In this document: piece after piece, positions 33,838 through 43,149 of the stretch
Numbering within the stretch: position 1 is the first letter of the stretch
How the letters are laid out: each line of letters starts with the position of its first letter
Assembly (NCBI RefSeq): GCF_946886105.1
Contig: NZ_CAMPHV010000026.1
Location: forward strand, 1 to 64,000
Direction: 5' to 3'
Length of the DNA: 64,000 nucleotides
From: an uncultured Pseudomonas sp.
Lineage (GTDB): Bacteria; Pseudomonadota; Gammaproteobacteria; Pseudomonadales; Pseudomonadaceae
Notes under the pieces: model-generated
Seen by the model: only the letters and a program-made list of their open reading frames with translations
Told to the model about the DNA's origin: nothing
Database searches by the model: none
Program-made: the position numbers and the translations under genes

Positions 33838-34500
33838 ATGATCGATTTCACCGATTGGAGCTTAACCATTCCCGAGCAGAGTCCTGCTCAAGTCATAAGT
33901 ACCCAAGCGCTCGAGTCCGGTTATCAGGATCCCTATTTCTATCGTACCGATAATGGTGCGGTGTTCTGGGCGCCGGTGACCGGTACTCATACCAAAGGCA
34001 GTAGCTACCCCCGTAGCGAGCTGCGCGAGACCTTCAGCGACGGTAAACAGCGCAACTGGTATTACAAGGAGGGCCTGCACGAGCTGAGTGCGGCGTTGAC
34101 GGTCCACCAGATCCCTTCCAGTGAGCGCATCGTCATCGGGCAGATCCACAGCAAGGACAGTTCGAAGCCGTTGCTGAAGATTCTCTACCAGCAGGTCAAC
34201 GGCACGGGCTATGTCTATGCCGAGCTGCGCAATAAGCCTGGCAGCAAGGACAGCCCTATTGTCTTGACCTATAAAGGTATGCCGCTGGGGGCTCGTTTCA
34301 ACTATGAGATCGATGTGACGCAGACGGGCCAGTTACGGCTCGATCTCAATGGGCGGGTCTATCAGACGGCGCTGAATTCGGCCTGGGCGAAAAAGCGTCT
34401 GTATTTCAAGGCGGGGGTCTACACCCTCGATAACAAAGGGTCGTCGAGCGAGGGCGGTCGGGTCGAATTCCACGATCTCTGGGTATCGCACCGCAAGTAG
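33838..34500 (+). CDS. Polysaccharide lyase family 7 protein, alginate lyase-like
   Basis: A 220-residue PL7 beta-jelly-roll lyase that cleaves alginate by beta-elimination. The three family motifs are present: SSYPRSELRE (Arg and Glu of the active site), VIGQIHS (the QIH that favours polyguluronate or mixed cleavage) and YFKAGVYTLDN (with the catalytic Tyr). No signal peptide is visible, as I recall for the PAO1 homologue PA1167, so it may be cytoplasmic or exported by another route. The direct RBS is poor, while a strong AGGAGG serves a tiny upstream frame. A strong terminator follows. Confidence 0.87.
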   Translation: MIDFTDWSLTIPEQSPAQVISTQALESGYQDPYFYRTDNGAVFWAPVTGTHTKGSSYPRSELRETFSDGKQRNWYYKEGLHELSAALTVHQIPSSERIVIGQIHSKDSSKPLLKILYQQVNGTGYVYAELRNKPGSKDSPIVLTYKGMPLGARFNYEIDVTQTGQLRLDLNGRVYQTALNSAWAKKRLYFKAGVYTLDNKGSSSEGGRVEFHDLWVSHRK

Positions 34501-34510
34501 TGTTGTAACA

Positions 34511-34540
34511 AGCTCGCCCCGGCATCAGTCGGGGCGAGCT
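34511..34540 (+). terminator. Rho-independent terminator between the alginate lyase gene and dapC
   Basis: A perfect 11-bp stem (34511-34521 with 34530-34540), with an 8-nt loop, is followed by GTTTTTA. It ends the lyase transcript and lies 28 bp from the convergent dapC stop. Confidence 0.87.
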
Positions 34541-34567
34541 GTTTTTAGGGCTTTTAGTTTTTGGCTT

Positions 34568-35764
34568 TTAGCCCTGCTGGATAAAATTGCGAATCCGTTG
34601 TGCGGCTTCGACGCATTCTGCCAATGGAGCTACCAGCGCCATACGCACGCGGCCGGCGCCGGGGTTCTCGCCCTCGACGTTGCGCGACAGGTAGGAGCCG
34701 GGCACCACGGTAACGTGCTCGCGGGCGAACAGTTCGCGGGTGAAGCTTTCGTCGTCACTCGGGGTTTTCGCCCACAGGTAGAAGCCGCCATCCGGGCGTT
34801 GCACATCCATCACGCCCTCCAGAATCGCCAGCACGGCGTCGAACTTCTCGCGGTACAGGTCGCGGTTGGCTTTGACGTGCGCTTCGTCGCGCCAGGCGGC
34901 AACGCTGGCCAGCTGGGTTTGTACCGGCATGGCGCAACCGTGGTAGGTGCGGTACAGCAGAAAGGCCTTGAGAATTTCCGCGTCGCCCGCCACGAAGCCC
35001 GAGCGCAGGCCGGGCAGGTTGGAGCGCTTGGACAGGCTGTGGAATACCACGCAGCGTTTGAAGTCATTGCGGCCCAGTTCGGCGCAGGCGCTCAGCAAAC
35101 CGGCCGGCGGGTTGGCTTCGTCGAAATACAGTTCGCTGTAGCACTCGTCGGCGGCGATCACGAAGTCGAACTTATCGGCCAGGGCAATCAGCTTTTTCAG
35201 GGTTTCCAGCGGGATCAGCGCGCCGGTCGGGTTGCCCGGCGAGCAGAGGAAGAGGATCTGGCAACGCTGCCAGACGTCGTCGCTGACCGCCTCGAAATCC
35301 GGGTTGAAGCCGTGCTCTTCCAGGCAGGGCAGGTAATGCGGCTGGGCGCCGGCGAGCAAGGCCGCGCCTTCGTAGATTTGGTAGAACGGGTTGGGGCTGA
35401 CCACCAGACCGTTCGCATCGCGCTGCACCACCGCCTGGGTGAAGGCGAACAACGCCTCGCGGGTGCCGTTGACCGGTAGCACATGGCGCGCCGGGTCGAG
35501 CGCGCCGTTCGGCAGGCCGAAGCGCTGGCCGCACCAGTCGGCGATGGCTTCGCGCAGCGCCGGCAGGCCGAGGGTGGTGGGGTACACCGCCAGTTGATCG
35601 AGGTTGGCGCTGAGGGCTTCGGCGACGAATGCCGGCGAGCGGTGCTTGGGTTCGCCGATCGACAGGGCAATGGCGGGCTTGTCGCTGGGCGGCTGGATGC
35701 CGGCGAGCAGGGCGCGGAGTTTCTCGAAGGGGTAGGGTTGCAACTGGTTCAACGCATTGTTCAT
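34568..35764 (-). CDS. dapC: Succinyldiaminopimelate aminotransferase DapC
   Basis: A 398-residue PLP-dependent class I aminotransferase that converts N-succinyl-2-amino-6-ketopimelate to succinyl-diaminopimelate with glutamate. Features: SIGEPKHRSPAFV opening, NGTREALFAF, the SPGNPTGALI segment, AADECYSELY and the PLP lysine in HSLSKRSNLPGLRSGF, with a C-terminal Arg region (GRVRMALV). It is downstream of glnD (82-bp gap) on the same strand, as in PAO1, where this gene was named dapC. It lies between dapD and dapE in pathway order. Confidence 0.92.
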   Translation of the reverse strand: MNNALNQLQPYPFEKLRALLAGIQPPSDKPAIALSIGEPKHRSPAFVAEALSANLDQLAVYPTTLGLPALREAIADWCGQRFGLPNGALDPARHVLPVNGTREALFAFTQAVVQRDANGLVVSPNPFYQIYEGAALLAGAQPHYLPCLEEHGFNPDFEAVSDDVWQRCQILFLCSPGNPTGALIPLETLKKLIALADKFDFVIAADECYSELYFDEANPPAGLLSACAELGRNDFKRCVVFHSLSKRSNLPGLRSGFVAGDAEILKAFLLYRTYHGCAMPVQTQLASVAAWRDEAHVKANRDLYREKFDAVLAILEGVMDVQRPDGGFYLWAKTPSDDESFTRELFAREHVTVVPGSYLSRNVEGENPGAGRVRMALVAPLAECVEAAQRIRNFIQQG

Positions 35765-35846
35765 GGGGCTTTCCTGGGAACTGCGTGCGGCGACTGCGCA
35801 CGGGCCATGTGGCCCGCGGGTCGCGCTGCGGTCAAGGTTGAGGTGA

Positions 35847-38558
35847 TCAAAAGCTGATGTGGTTGGCTTCGGTTTTCTGGCCGTTGGCGTCCGACAGCTG
35901 CTGGACGATGGCTTCCTGCAGGCGGGTGCAGAGCTCCGGGTCGGATAGCGGCTGGTTATGCGCGTCGGTGACGAAGAATACGTCCTCCACCCGCTCGCCG
36001 AGGGTGGCGATCTTGGCGTTCTGCAGCGACAGGTCGAAGTCGAGGAAGATGCGCCCGACGCGTGCCAGCAGCCCGGGGCGATCCGGTGCGGTCAGTTCGA
36101 GAATGGTCACCGGCCGATTGGCATCGTTATGGATAGTCACCCGCGGGGCGAAGGCGAAATGCTTGAGCTGGCGCGGTACCCGGCGCTGGATAATGCTCGG
36201 GTACTCGTCGGGATTTTTCAGGGCGTCGATCAGGCCCTGGCGGATCTGCTTGATCCGTGCTGGGTTGTCGCCGATGGAGTCGCCTTCCGCTTCCAGCACT
36301 ATGTAGGTGTCGAGGGTGAATTGGCTGGTCGAGGTGAGAATCCGCGCGTCGTGAATGCTCAGGTTGAGCTGCGCCATGGCAGCCACGGTCACGGCGAAGA
36401 AATCATGCTGATCCTGTGCGTAGATGAAAATCTGGGTGCCGCCTTCGAACTCGCGCTGAGTGGTTTCCTTGATCAGCACCAGCGGGTTGCCGTCGTTGGG
36501 GTGCTGGAGGATCGCCTCGGTGTGCCAGACCACATCGCTGGCGCTATGGCGCAGAAAGTAGTCGTCGCCGAGTTGCGACCAAAGCTGTTCGGCGTCGTCC
36601 GGGTCGGTGCCGCCGCGCACCAGGATGTCGAGCGCCGCGCTTTGGGTCAGGCGGATCTGCTCTTCGCGGTCCAGCGGGTTTTCCAGGCCGCGGCGCAGGG
36701 CGCGCTTGGTCTCGGTGTAGAGCTGGCGCAGCAGGCTGGCGCGCCAGGAGTTCCACAGCGTCGGGTTGGTGGCGTTGATGTCGGCCACGGTCAGCACGTA
36801 GATATAGTCCAAGCGGGTTTGGTCGCCGACCAGGCGGGCGAAATCGAAAATCACCTGGGGGTCGGAGAGGTCCTTGCGCTGGGCGGTGGTCGACATCACC
36901 AGGTGGTTTTGCACCAGCCAGACGATCAGCTTGGTGTCCCAGTTCGGCAGTTGATGGCGTACGCAAAAGGCTTCGGCGTCCACCGCGCCGAGCGCCGAGT
37001 GATCGCCGCCGCGGCCCTTGCCGATGTCGTGGTAAAGGCCTGCGAGGTAGATCAATTCCGGTTTGGGCAGCTTGCCGATGCGCTTGCTGGCCAGCGGGAA
37101 TTTTTCCGACATCTGGGTGTTCTGCGTGTACTGCAGTTTGCGCAGGTGCTTGATCAGGTTGAGGGTGTGCGCATCGACCGTATAGATGTGGAACAGGTCG
37201 TGCTGCATCTGCCCGACGATCAGGCCGAACTCCGGCAGGTAGCGGCCGAGGATGCCGTAGCGGTTCATTCGGCGCAGGTTGCGGTGGATGCCCTGTTCGC
37301 ATTTGAACAGCTCGATGAACAGGCTGGTGTTGCGGATATCGCGACGGAAATCGTCGTCGATCAGGTGGCGGTGGTCGCGCAGCAGGCGAATGCTGTCGGC
37401 GCACACGCCGTTGATCTCCGGGTGCTGGGCCATCAGCACGAAGATTTCCAGAATGGCGAACGGGGTACGTTTGAACACGTTCGGGTGGGTGACTTCGATA
37501 TAGCCGTTGCGCAGTTGGAAGCGGCTGTTGAGTTGCGTGGCGGGGCTGCTTTCGCCGGCGCGGAGGATCTGTTCTTCGAAGTGCTGATTGATCAGGTCGC
37601 TCAGCTCGGCGATGCTCATGATCACCCGGTAGTACTTCTGCATGAAGCGCTCGACCGCGAGCTTGGCGTCGCCGTCTTCGAAGCCCAGCAGGCTGGCGAT
37701 GGCGCGCTGGTGGTCGAACAGCAAGCGGTCTTCGGCGCGGCCGGCGAGCATGTGCAGCGCATAGCGCACCTTCCATAGGAAGTCCTGGGAGGCGGCGAGC
37801 AGGGCGTATTCGCTTTCCAGGAGAAAGTCCTGGCCGAGCATGGCGTGCAGATTGAGGGTGCCGAAATGCCGGCGCGCGACCCAGAGAATGGTCTGGATAT
37901 CGCGCAAACCGCCGGGCGAGCCTTTGACGTTGGGCTCCAGGTTGTATTCGGTGTCGTTGTACTTGGCGTGACGAGCCCGCTGCTCTTCGCGCTTGGCCAG
38001 GAAGAACTGCTTGCTCGGCCACATGTGCTCGCTGGCGGTGACCGCCTGCATACGTTGGCGCAGGCGTTCGGGACCGGCGATGGTGCGGCTTTCCATCAGG
38101 TTGGTGACCACTGTCAGGTCGGCGCGGGCCTCTTCGGCGCACTCGTCCACCGAACGCACGCTTTGGCCGACTTCCAGGCCGATATCCCAGAGCAGGGTGA
38201 GAAAGGATTCTATGGGCTCGCGGAAGGTCTCGTGGTCGGCCTTGTCCAGCAGGATCAGCAGGTCGATATCCGAGTAGGGGTGCAATTCGCCGCGACCGTA
38301 ACCGCCCACCGCCAGCAGGGCGATATCGGCGTTTTCGCTCCAGTCCAGGCGCTCCCAGGCTTCGCGCAGGATCTGGTCGGTGAACCAGGCGCGGTCCTCG
38401 ACCAGTTGGCGTATGTCACCGCCTTCCTTGAAGCGCGCATCGAGTATTTCATGAGCGCGGTGAATGGCCTTCTTGAAGGCGCCGATGGGGCTGGCCTTGA
38501 GAGCGAGCTCGGCCTGGAACTGTCCGCGGTCGAACAATTGGCGATCTTCCTGCGGCAT
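35847..38558 (-). CDS. glnD: [Protein-PII] uridylyltransferase/uridylyl-removing enzyme GlnD
   Basis: A 903-residue nitrogen sensor that adds UMP to PII when glutamine is low and removes it when glutamine is high. Domains in order: nucleotidyltransferase (about 60-200, [17 protein letters not shown]), a linker helical domain, HD uridylyl-removing domain (about 460-580, [13 protein letters not shown]) and two C-terminal ACT domains (about 710-790 and 815-895, [18 protein letters not shown]) that bind glutamine. Length matches the family. It follows map on the same strand with a 250-bp gap occupied by a long palindrome. Confidence 0.96.
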   Translation of the reverse strand: MPQEDRQLFDRGQFQAELALKASPIGAFKKAIHRAHEILDARFKEGGDIRQLVEDRAWFTDQILREAWERLDWSENADIALLAVGGYGRGELHPYSDIDLLILLDKADHETFREPIESFLTLLWDIGLEVGQSVRSVDECAEEARADLTVVTNLMESRTIAGPERLRQRMQAVTASEHMWPSKQFFLAKREEQRARHAKYNDTEYNLEPNVKGSPGGLRDIQTILWVARRHFGTLNLHAMLGQDFLLESEYALLAASQDFLWKVRYALHMLAGRAEDRLLFDHQRAIASLLGFEDGDAKLAVERFMQKYYRVIMSIAELSDLINQHFEEQILRAGESSPATQLNSRFQLRNGYIEVTHPNVFKRTPFAILEIFVLMAQHPEINGVCADSIRLLRDHRHLIDDDFRRDIRNTSLFIELFKCEQGIHRNLRRMNRYGILGRYLPEFGLIVGQMQHDLFHIYTVDAHTLNLIKHLRKLQYTQNTQMSEKFPLASKRIGKLPKPELIYLAGLYHDIGKGRGGDHSALGAVDAEAFCVRHQLPNWDTKLIVWLVQNHLVMSTTAQRKDLSDPQVIFDFARLVGDQTRLDYIYVLTVADINATNPTLWNSWRASLLRQLYTETKRALRRGLENPLDREEQIRLTQSAALDILVRGGTDPDDAEQLWSQLGDDYFLRHSASDVVWHTEAILQHPNDGNPLVLIKETTQREFEGGTQIFIYAQDQHDFFAVTVAAMAQLNLSIHDARILTSTSQFTLDTYIVLEAEGDSIGDNPARIKQIRQGLIDALKNPDEYPSIIQRRVPRQLKHFAFAPRVTIHNDANRPVTILELTAPDRPGLLARVGRIFLDFDLSLQNAKIATLGERVEDVFFVTDAHNQPLSDPELCTRLQEAIVQQLSDANGQKTEANHISF

Positions 38559-38588
38559 ACGGTGACCTTCCTTCTATCAAGTACCTAT

Positions 38589-38787
38589 CAGGCCGTTGAA
38601 AAACTACCTGCGTTGGCAATACTGCGTTAAAAGCAGCCTCGGGTGCGAGCCCAGGCTAGGCGCCCCCATCAAAATGCTCATTTACAGCACGTAAAGTCGA
38701 GTGCGACCCCAGTCGCTTTTTCGGCTGTTTTTGTGGGGGCGCCTAGTCCTTGTCTTGCCTGCCTCGCCTACGTTTTTCAACGGCCTG
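38589..38787. repeat. Long palindromic intergenic repeat, copy 3
   Basis: The best preserved copy. Perfect 16-bp outer arms (38589-38604 with 38772-38787), perfect 13-bp inner arms (38656-38668 with 38734-38746) and, on the reverse strand, the TTTAC-N6-TAAATGAGC core similar to the other two copies. It fills nearly all of the map-glnD gap and ends about 20 bp from the map stop codon. Confidence 0.75.
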
Positions 38788-38808
38788 CTATAGGTGCGGG
38801 CGCGACGA

Positions 38809-39591
38809 TCAGGCCGAGGTGCGGGCGATGGTGTCGTCGTTGCGCAGGGTGAATATCTCGTAACCATCGGCGGTAACCAGGATGGTGTGCTCCCACTGGG
38901 CGGAGAGTTTGCGGTCCTTGGTGATCGCGGTCCAGCCGTCGCCGAGCAGGCGGGTTTCCGCGCGACCCTGGTTGATCATTGGCTCGATGGTGAAGGTCAT
39001 GCCTTCCTTCAGTTCCATGCCGGTGCCGGCACGGCCGTAATGCAGCACCTGCGGCTCTTCATGGAACACCGCGCCGATGCCATGGCCGCAATATTCGCGC
39101 ACCACCGAGAAACCGTTCTTCTCGGCATGCTTCTGGATCACTTCGCCGATATCGCCGAGGCGTGCGCCCGGCTTGACCAGCTCGATGCCCTTGTACATGC
39201 ATTCCTGGGTGATCTTGGCCAGGCGCTCGGCCCACTCGGGTACTTTGCCGACCATGAACATCTTGCTGGTGTCGCCGTGGTAGCCGTCCTTGATCACGGT
39301 GATGTCGATGTTCAGCACATCGCCGTCTTTCAAAGGCTTTTCGTTGGGGATGCCGTGGCAAACCACATGGTTGACCGAGGTGCAGATCGACTTGGGGAAG
39401 CCTTTATAGTTGAGCGGTGCGGGGATGGCCTGTTGCACGTCGACTATATAGTTGTGGCAGATGCGATCCAGCTCTTCGGTGGTCACGCCGGGCTTGACGT
39501 GTTCGCCGATCATTTCCAGCACCTCGGCGGCCAGGCGGCCGGCCACGCGCATTTTCTCGATTTCAGCGGGCGTTTTGATGGTGACGGTCAT
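38809..39591 (-). CDS. map: Methionine aminopeptidase type I
   Basis: A 260-residue cytosolic metalloprotease that removes the initiator methionine from new proteins. Metal ligands and active-site residues of the pita-bread fold are visible: NHVVCHGIPN (His), LNIDITVIKDGYHGDTSKMF (two Asp), EYCGHGIG (His), TFTIEPMIN (Glu) and the C-terminal SAQWEHTIL (Glu). No N-terminal extension, so it is the bacterial type Ia. It is divergent from rpsB, the standard gammaproteobacterial arrangement. Confidence 0.96.
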   Translation of the reverse strand: MTVTIKTPAEIEKMRVAGRLAAEVLEMIGEHVKPGVTTEELDRICHNYIVDVQQAIPAPLNYKGFPKSICTSVNHVVCHGIPNEKPLKDGDVLNIDITVIKDGYHGDTSKMFMVGKVPEWAERLAKITQECMYKGIELVKPGARLGDIGEVIQKHAEKNGFSVVREYCGHGIGAVFHEEPQVLHYGRAGTGMELKEGMTFTIEPMINQGRAETRLLGDGWTAITKDRKLSAQWEHTILVTADGYEIFTLRNDDTIARTSA

Positions 39592-39633
39592 CTGGGGTCT
39601 CTGGGCAAGCGGAAAAAGGAAGCTATGTTAGCA

Positions 39634-39693
39634 GCTTCAAGCCGCAAGCCATAAGCCGCAAGCGCGAGCCAGCCGCTCTTGTGGCTTGAAGCC
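39634..39693. repeat. Inverted AAGCCGCAAG repeat
   Basis: A 15-nt arm at 39634-39648 pairs with 39679-39693 with one mismatch. The family also occurs at 3478-3497 and 59088-59140. It lies just upstream of the rpsB promoter region. Confidence 0.55.
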
Positions 39694-39719
39694 TGTAGCT
39701 TACGGCCACCTTTTGTGAT

Positions 39720-39725
39720 ATAAAA
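39720..39725 (+). promoter_or_regulatory. Candidate -10 of the rpsB promoter
   Basis: TATAAA in the context GTGATATAAAACG, 140 bp before the rpsB ATG. The -35 is weak (TAGCTT at 17 bp). The long leader that follows could host autoregulation by S2, as known in other gammaproteobacteria, but I do not identify the structure. Confidence 0.4.
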
Positions 39726-39865
39726 CGCGCCGCTTTACGGGCTGTAGGCTCGAAAGCATAAACCCACACACGTATCGACACGGTTTCCTGGGTGCCTTGC
39801 GGCAAGTTCGCTGGGTTGGAAATTGGGATGCGTGGAGGCCTAACCCGACTTATCAAGGAACTATC

Positions 39866-40609
39866 ATGTCCCAAGTCAATATGCGCGATATGCTGAAGGC
39901 CGGTGTGCACTTCGGCCACCAGACCCGTTACTGGAACCCGAAAATGGGTAAATACATTTTCGGCGCACGTAACAAGATCCACATCATCAACCTTGAAAAA
40001 ACCCTGCCGATGTTCAACGACGCGCTGTCGTTCGTTGAGAAACTGGCTTCGGGCAAAAACAAGATTCTGTTCGTCGGCACCAAACGTTCCGCTGGCAAGA
40101 TCGTTCGCGAAGAAGCGGCCCGTTGCGGTTCGCCGTTCGTCGATCACCGCTGGTTGGGCGGCATGCTGACCAACTACAAAACCATCCGCGCCTCGATCAA
40201 GCGTCTGCGTGATCTGGAAGTTCAGTCCCAGGACGGTACTTTCTCCAAGCTGACCAAGAAAGAAGCCCTGATGCGCACCCGCGATCTGGAAAAACTGGAT
40301 CGCAGCCTGGGCGGTATCAAGGATATGGGCGGCCTGCCGGACGCTCTGTTCGTGATCGACGTCGATCACGAGCGCATTGCTATCACCGAAGCCAACAAGC
40401 TGGGTATCCCGGTTATTGGCGTGGTCGATACCAACAGCAGCCCTGAAGGCGTTGACTACATTATCCCGGGTAACGACGACGCCATCCGCGCCATCCAGCT
40501 GTACATGGGCGCTATGGCCGATGCAGTGGTGCGTGGTCGCAACAACGTCGCTGGCGGCACCGGCGAGTTCGTCGAGCAAGCGCCGGCTGCTGAAGCGGCT
40601 GAAGGCTGA
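39866..40609 (+). CDS. rpsB: 30S ribosomal protein S2
   Basis: A 247-residue ribosomal protein S2. The opening [20 protein letters not shown], the [13 protein letters not shown] stretch, [12 protein letters not shown] and [12 protein letters not shown] are invariant family segments. The ATG at 39866 follows AAGGAACTATC; upstream in-frame codons are leader. The C terminus has a short Ala/Glu tail. It is co-located with tsf as in nearly all bacteria, but a strong terminator separates the two. Confidence 0.97.
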   Translation: MSQVNMRDMLKAGVHFGHQTRYWNPKMGKYIFGARNKIHIINLEKTLPMFNDALSFVEKLASGKNKILFVGTKRSAGKIVREEAARCGSPFVDHRWLGGMLTNYKTIRASIKRLRDLEVQSQDGTFSKLTKKEALMRTRDLEKLDRSLGGIKDMGGLPDALFVIDVDHERIAITEANKLGIPVIGVVDTNSSPEGVDYIIPGNDDAIRAIQLYMGAMADAVVRGRNNVAGGTGEFVEQAPAAEAAEG

Positions 40610-40638
40610 GTCACTAACGCCTGGCGTTGACTCAGTAC

Positions 40639-40667
40639 GCAAAAAGGGGGCTAGGCCCCCTTTTTGC
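40639..40667 (+). terminator. Rho-independent terminator between rpsB and tsf
   Basis: A perfect 13-bp stem (40639-40651 with 40655-40667) has a 3-nt loop; the 3' arm itself contains CCCCCTTTTT. It lies 29 bp after the rpsB stop and should reduce tsf expression from the rpsB promoter. Confidence 0.9.
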
Positions 40668-40795
40668 CACTCTGGAAACGCTGTCGGTCTGTTTTCGCAG
40701 TTGGGTTCACGCGTTAGCCGGCAGCTGTTTTAAAGAATTGAACGCCCGCCAAGTCGGGTGGAATGGTTGAAAACCTATCCAAGAGGATTTTGAAA

Positions 40796-41665
40796 ATGGC
40801 AGAGATTACTGCGGCGTTGGTCAAAGAACTGCGCGAGCGTACCGGCGAAGGCATGATGGATTGCAAAAAGGCCTTGACCAAGGCTGGCGGCGACATCGAA
40901 AAAGCCATTGACGACATGCGTGCTTCCGGCGCGATCAAAGCCGCCAAGAAGGCCGGCAACATCGCCGCTGAAGGCGCTATCGGGGTCAAGGTTGCCGACG
41001 ACGGCAAATCCGCCGTGATCCTGGAAGTCAACTCGCAGACCGACTTCCTGGCTCTGCAGGACGACTTCAAGAACTTCGTCACCAGCAGTGTCGAAAAAGC
41101 TTTCGCCGATAAACTGACCGACGCAGCTCCGCTGATCGCCGCTCAGGAAGCCGCGCGCGAAGCGCTGGTGGCCAAAGTGGGCGAGAACGTCAACATCCGT
41201 CGTCTGGCCCGCGTTGAAGGCGACGTGGTCAATGCTTACCTGCACGGCAACAAGATCGGCGTGGTCGTGGTCCTGAAAGGCGGTAACGCCGAGCTGGCCA
41301 AAGACATCGCTATGCACGTTGCGGCGAGCAACCCTGAGTTCCTGCTGCCGTCGGAAGTCTCCGCAGATGCCATCGAACGCGAGAAAGGCGTGTTCCTGAG
41401 CCTCAACGAAGACAAGATCAAAGGCAAGCCGGCTGAAATCGTCGAGAAGATGGTTGCGGGCCGTATCCAGAAGTTCCTCGCCGAAGCCAGCCTGGTCGAG
41501 CAAGCCTTCGTCAAGGATCCGGAAGTCAAGGTCGGCGCCCTGGCCAAGAAAGCTGGTGCTGAAATCGTTTCCTTCACCCGCTTCCAGGTGGGCGAGGGCA
41601 TCGAGAAGCCGGCTGACAACTTTGCTGAAGAAGTTGCCGCACAACTGGCTGCCAGCAAGCAGTAA
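40796..41665 (+). CDS. tsf: Elongation factor Ts
   Basis: A 289-residue guanine-nucleotide exchange factor that releases GDP from EF-Tu. The N-terminal module AALVKELRERTGEGMMDCKK is the family signature, the core NSQTDFLAL segment contacts EF-Tu, and the C-terminal module ends VAAQLAASKQ. The ATG at 40796 follows AAGAGGAT. It is likely transcribed from its own promoter as well as by read-through from rpsB, given the terminator upstream. Confidence 0.97.
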   Translation: MAEITAALVKELRERTGEGMMDCKKALTKAGGDIEKAIDDMRASGAIKAAKKAGNIAAEGAIGVKVADDGKSAVILEVNSQTDFLALQDDFKNFVTSSVEKAFADKLTDAAPLIAAQEAAREALVAKVGENVNIRRLARVEGDVVNAYLHGNKIGVVVVLKGGNAELAKDIAMHVAASNPEFLLPSEVSADAIEREKGVFLSLNEDKIKGKPAEIVEKMVAGRIQKFLAEASLVEQAFVKDPEVKVGALAKKAGAEIVSFTRFQVGEGIEKPADNFAEEVAAQLAASKQ

Positions 41666-41686
41666 GACGTTTATAGTGTTGCCCCG

Positions 41687-41718
41687 AAGAGGCTGCCCGC
41701 TCACGCGCGCGGCCTCTT
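41687..41718 (+). terminator. Rho-independent terminator after tsf
   Basis: A 10-bp stem with one G-T pair (41687-41696 with 41709-41718) is followed by TTTT, 22 bp after the tsf stop. Confidence 0.75.
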
Positions 41719-41835
41719 TTTCAAACTAGAGGGATGCTCGGCGCGTCGCGCCGGGACTTCGAGCGCTACGAGGCGCTCGATGATACGGGCCGCCAAGGCC
41801 CGCAAAAGCATTCAACGCCGCAGGAGAGACTGGTA

Positions 41836-42579
41836 ATGGCTCAGCAGATGAGTGGTCGTCAACCGCGCTACAAGCGCATTCTGCTCAAACTCAGCGGCGA
41901 GGCCCTGATGGGGTCTGAAGATTTCGGCATCGATCCCAAGGTTCTCGATCGCATGGCTCTGGAAGTCGGTCAGCTGGTCGGCATCGGCGTGCAGGTCGGT
42001 CTGGTGATTGGTGGCGGTAACCTGTTCCGCGGCGCCGCACTGTCGGCCGCGGGTATGGATCGGGTCACCGGCGATCACATGGGAATGCTGGCCACCGTAA
42101 TGAACGCCCTGGCCATGCGCGACGCCCTGGAGCGTTCGAATATCCCGGCGATCGTGATGTCGGCGATTTCCATGGTCGGCGTGACCGATCATTACGACCG
42201 GCGCAAGGCGCTGCGTCATCTGAAAACCGGTGAGGTGGTGATTTTCGCCGCTGGCACTGGCAATCCGTTCTTCACCACCGACTCGGCTGCCTGCCTGCGG
42301 GCCATCGAGATCGATGCCGATGTGGTGCTGAAGGCGACCAAGGTGGATGGCGTGTACACCGCCGATCCGTTCAAAGACCCGCATGCGGAGAAGTTCGATC
42401 GTCTGACTTACGATGAAGTGTTGGACCGTAAGCTGGGCGTGATGGATCTGACGGCCATTTGTTTGTGCCGCGATCACAATATGCCGCTACGTGTCTTCAA
42501 TATGAATAAACCCGGTGCCTTGCTGAATATCGTGGTGGGCGGCGCCGAAGGTACTCTGATCGAGGAAGATGCAAAATGA
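41836..42579 (+). CDS. pyrH: UMP kinase PyrH
   Basis: A 247-residue hexameric bacterial UMP kinase of the amino-acid kinase fold that phosphorylates UMP to UDP. Motifs: [14 protein letters not shown] (phosphate loop), [27 protein letters not shown] and [13 protein letters not shown]. The ATG at 41836 follows AGGAGA. It overlaps frr by 4 nt (ATGA), so the pair is coupled. The upstream terminator implies a separate promoter in the 117-bp gap, which I could not define. Confidence 0.97.
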   Translation: MAQQMSGRQPRYKRILLKLSGEALMGSEDFGIDPKVLDRMALEVGQLVGIGVQVGLVIGGGNLFRGAALSAAGMDRVTGDHMGMLATVMNALAMRDALERSNIPAIVMSAISMVGVTDHYDRRKALRHLKTGEVVIFAAGTGNPFFTTDSAACLRAIEIDADVVLKATKVDGVYTADPFKDPHAEKFDRLTYDEVLDRKLGVMDLTAICLCRDHNMPLRVFNMNKPGALLNIVVGGAEGTLIEEDAK

Positions 42580-43133
42580 TCAATGAGATCAAGAAAGACG
42601 CCCAAGAGCGCATGCAGAAAAGCCTGGAGTCGTTGACTCACGCATTCAGCCGGATTCGCACCGGTCAGGCACACCCGAGCATTCTCGGTGGTGTGATGGT
42701 GCCTTACTACGGCGCCGATACGCCGCTGAATCAGGTCGCCAGCGTCACCGTCAAGGATGCCCGGACCCTGCAGGTCGTGGCTTTCGAGCGCAATATGCTA
42801 TCCGCCGTCGACAAGGCGATCCAGAGCTCCGGTCTGGGCTTCAACCCGACCAACCTGGGCGAACTGCTGCTGATCTCCATGCCGGCTCTGACCGAGGAAA
42901 CCCGCAAGGGCTTCACCAAGCAGGCGCGCGATGCGGCGGAAGATGGTCGTGTGGCCGTGCGCAATATTCGCCGCGATGCCTTGAGTCAATTGAAGGATCT
43001 GGTCAAAGAGAAAGAGATCAGTGAAGACGAAGAGCGTCGTGCTGCGGATGATATCCAGAAGCTCACCGACAAGTTCGTGGCGGAAATCGAAGTAGCCGTG
43101 AAGCAGAAAGAAGCGGATCTGATGGCTGTTTAA
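42576..43133 (+). CDS. frr: Ribosome recycling factor
   Basis: A 185-residue tRNA-shaped factor that splits post-termination ribosomes with EF-G. Conserved helices: [18 protein letters not shown], the domain II segment [20 protein letters not shown], and the C-terminal [14 protein letters not shown] and [18 protein letters not shown]. It has the normal family length of 185. The start overlaps pyrH, and uppS begins 16 nt after the stop, placing it inside the pyrH-rseP operon. Confidence 0.97.
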   Translation: MINEIKKDAQERMQKSLESLTHAFSRIRTGQAHPSILGGVMVPYYGADTPLNQVASVTVKDARTLQVVAFERNMLSAVDKAIQSSGLGFNPTNLGELLLISMPALTEETRKGFTKQARDAAEDGRVAVRNIRRDALSQLKDLVKEKEISEDEERRAADDIQKLTDKFVAEIEVAVKQKEADLMAV

Positions 43134-43149
43134 TAGCCAGGATATCGTC

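Noticed and set aside
33775..34500. Alginate lyase as a pseudogene with in-frame stops in a longer N terminus
   Set aside because: The PL7 domain is complete from 33838, and the upstream codons show no signal peptide or similarity; a leader frame explains the stops better.
40610..40795. Riboswitch or S2 autoregulatory site in the rpsB-tsf gap
   Set aside because: The gap is explained by a strong terminator and a short tsf leader; no known riboswitch pattern was seen.
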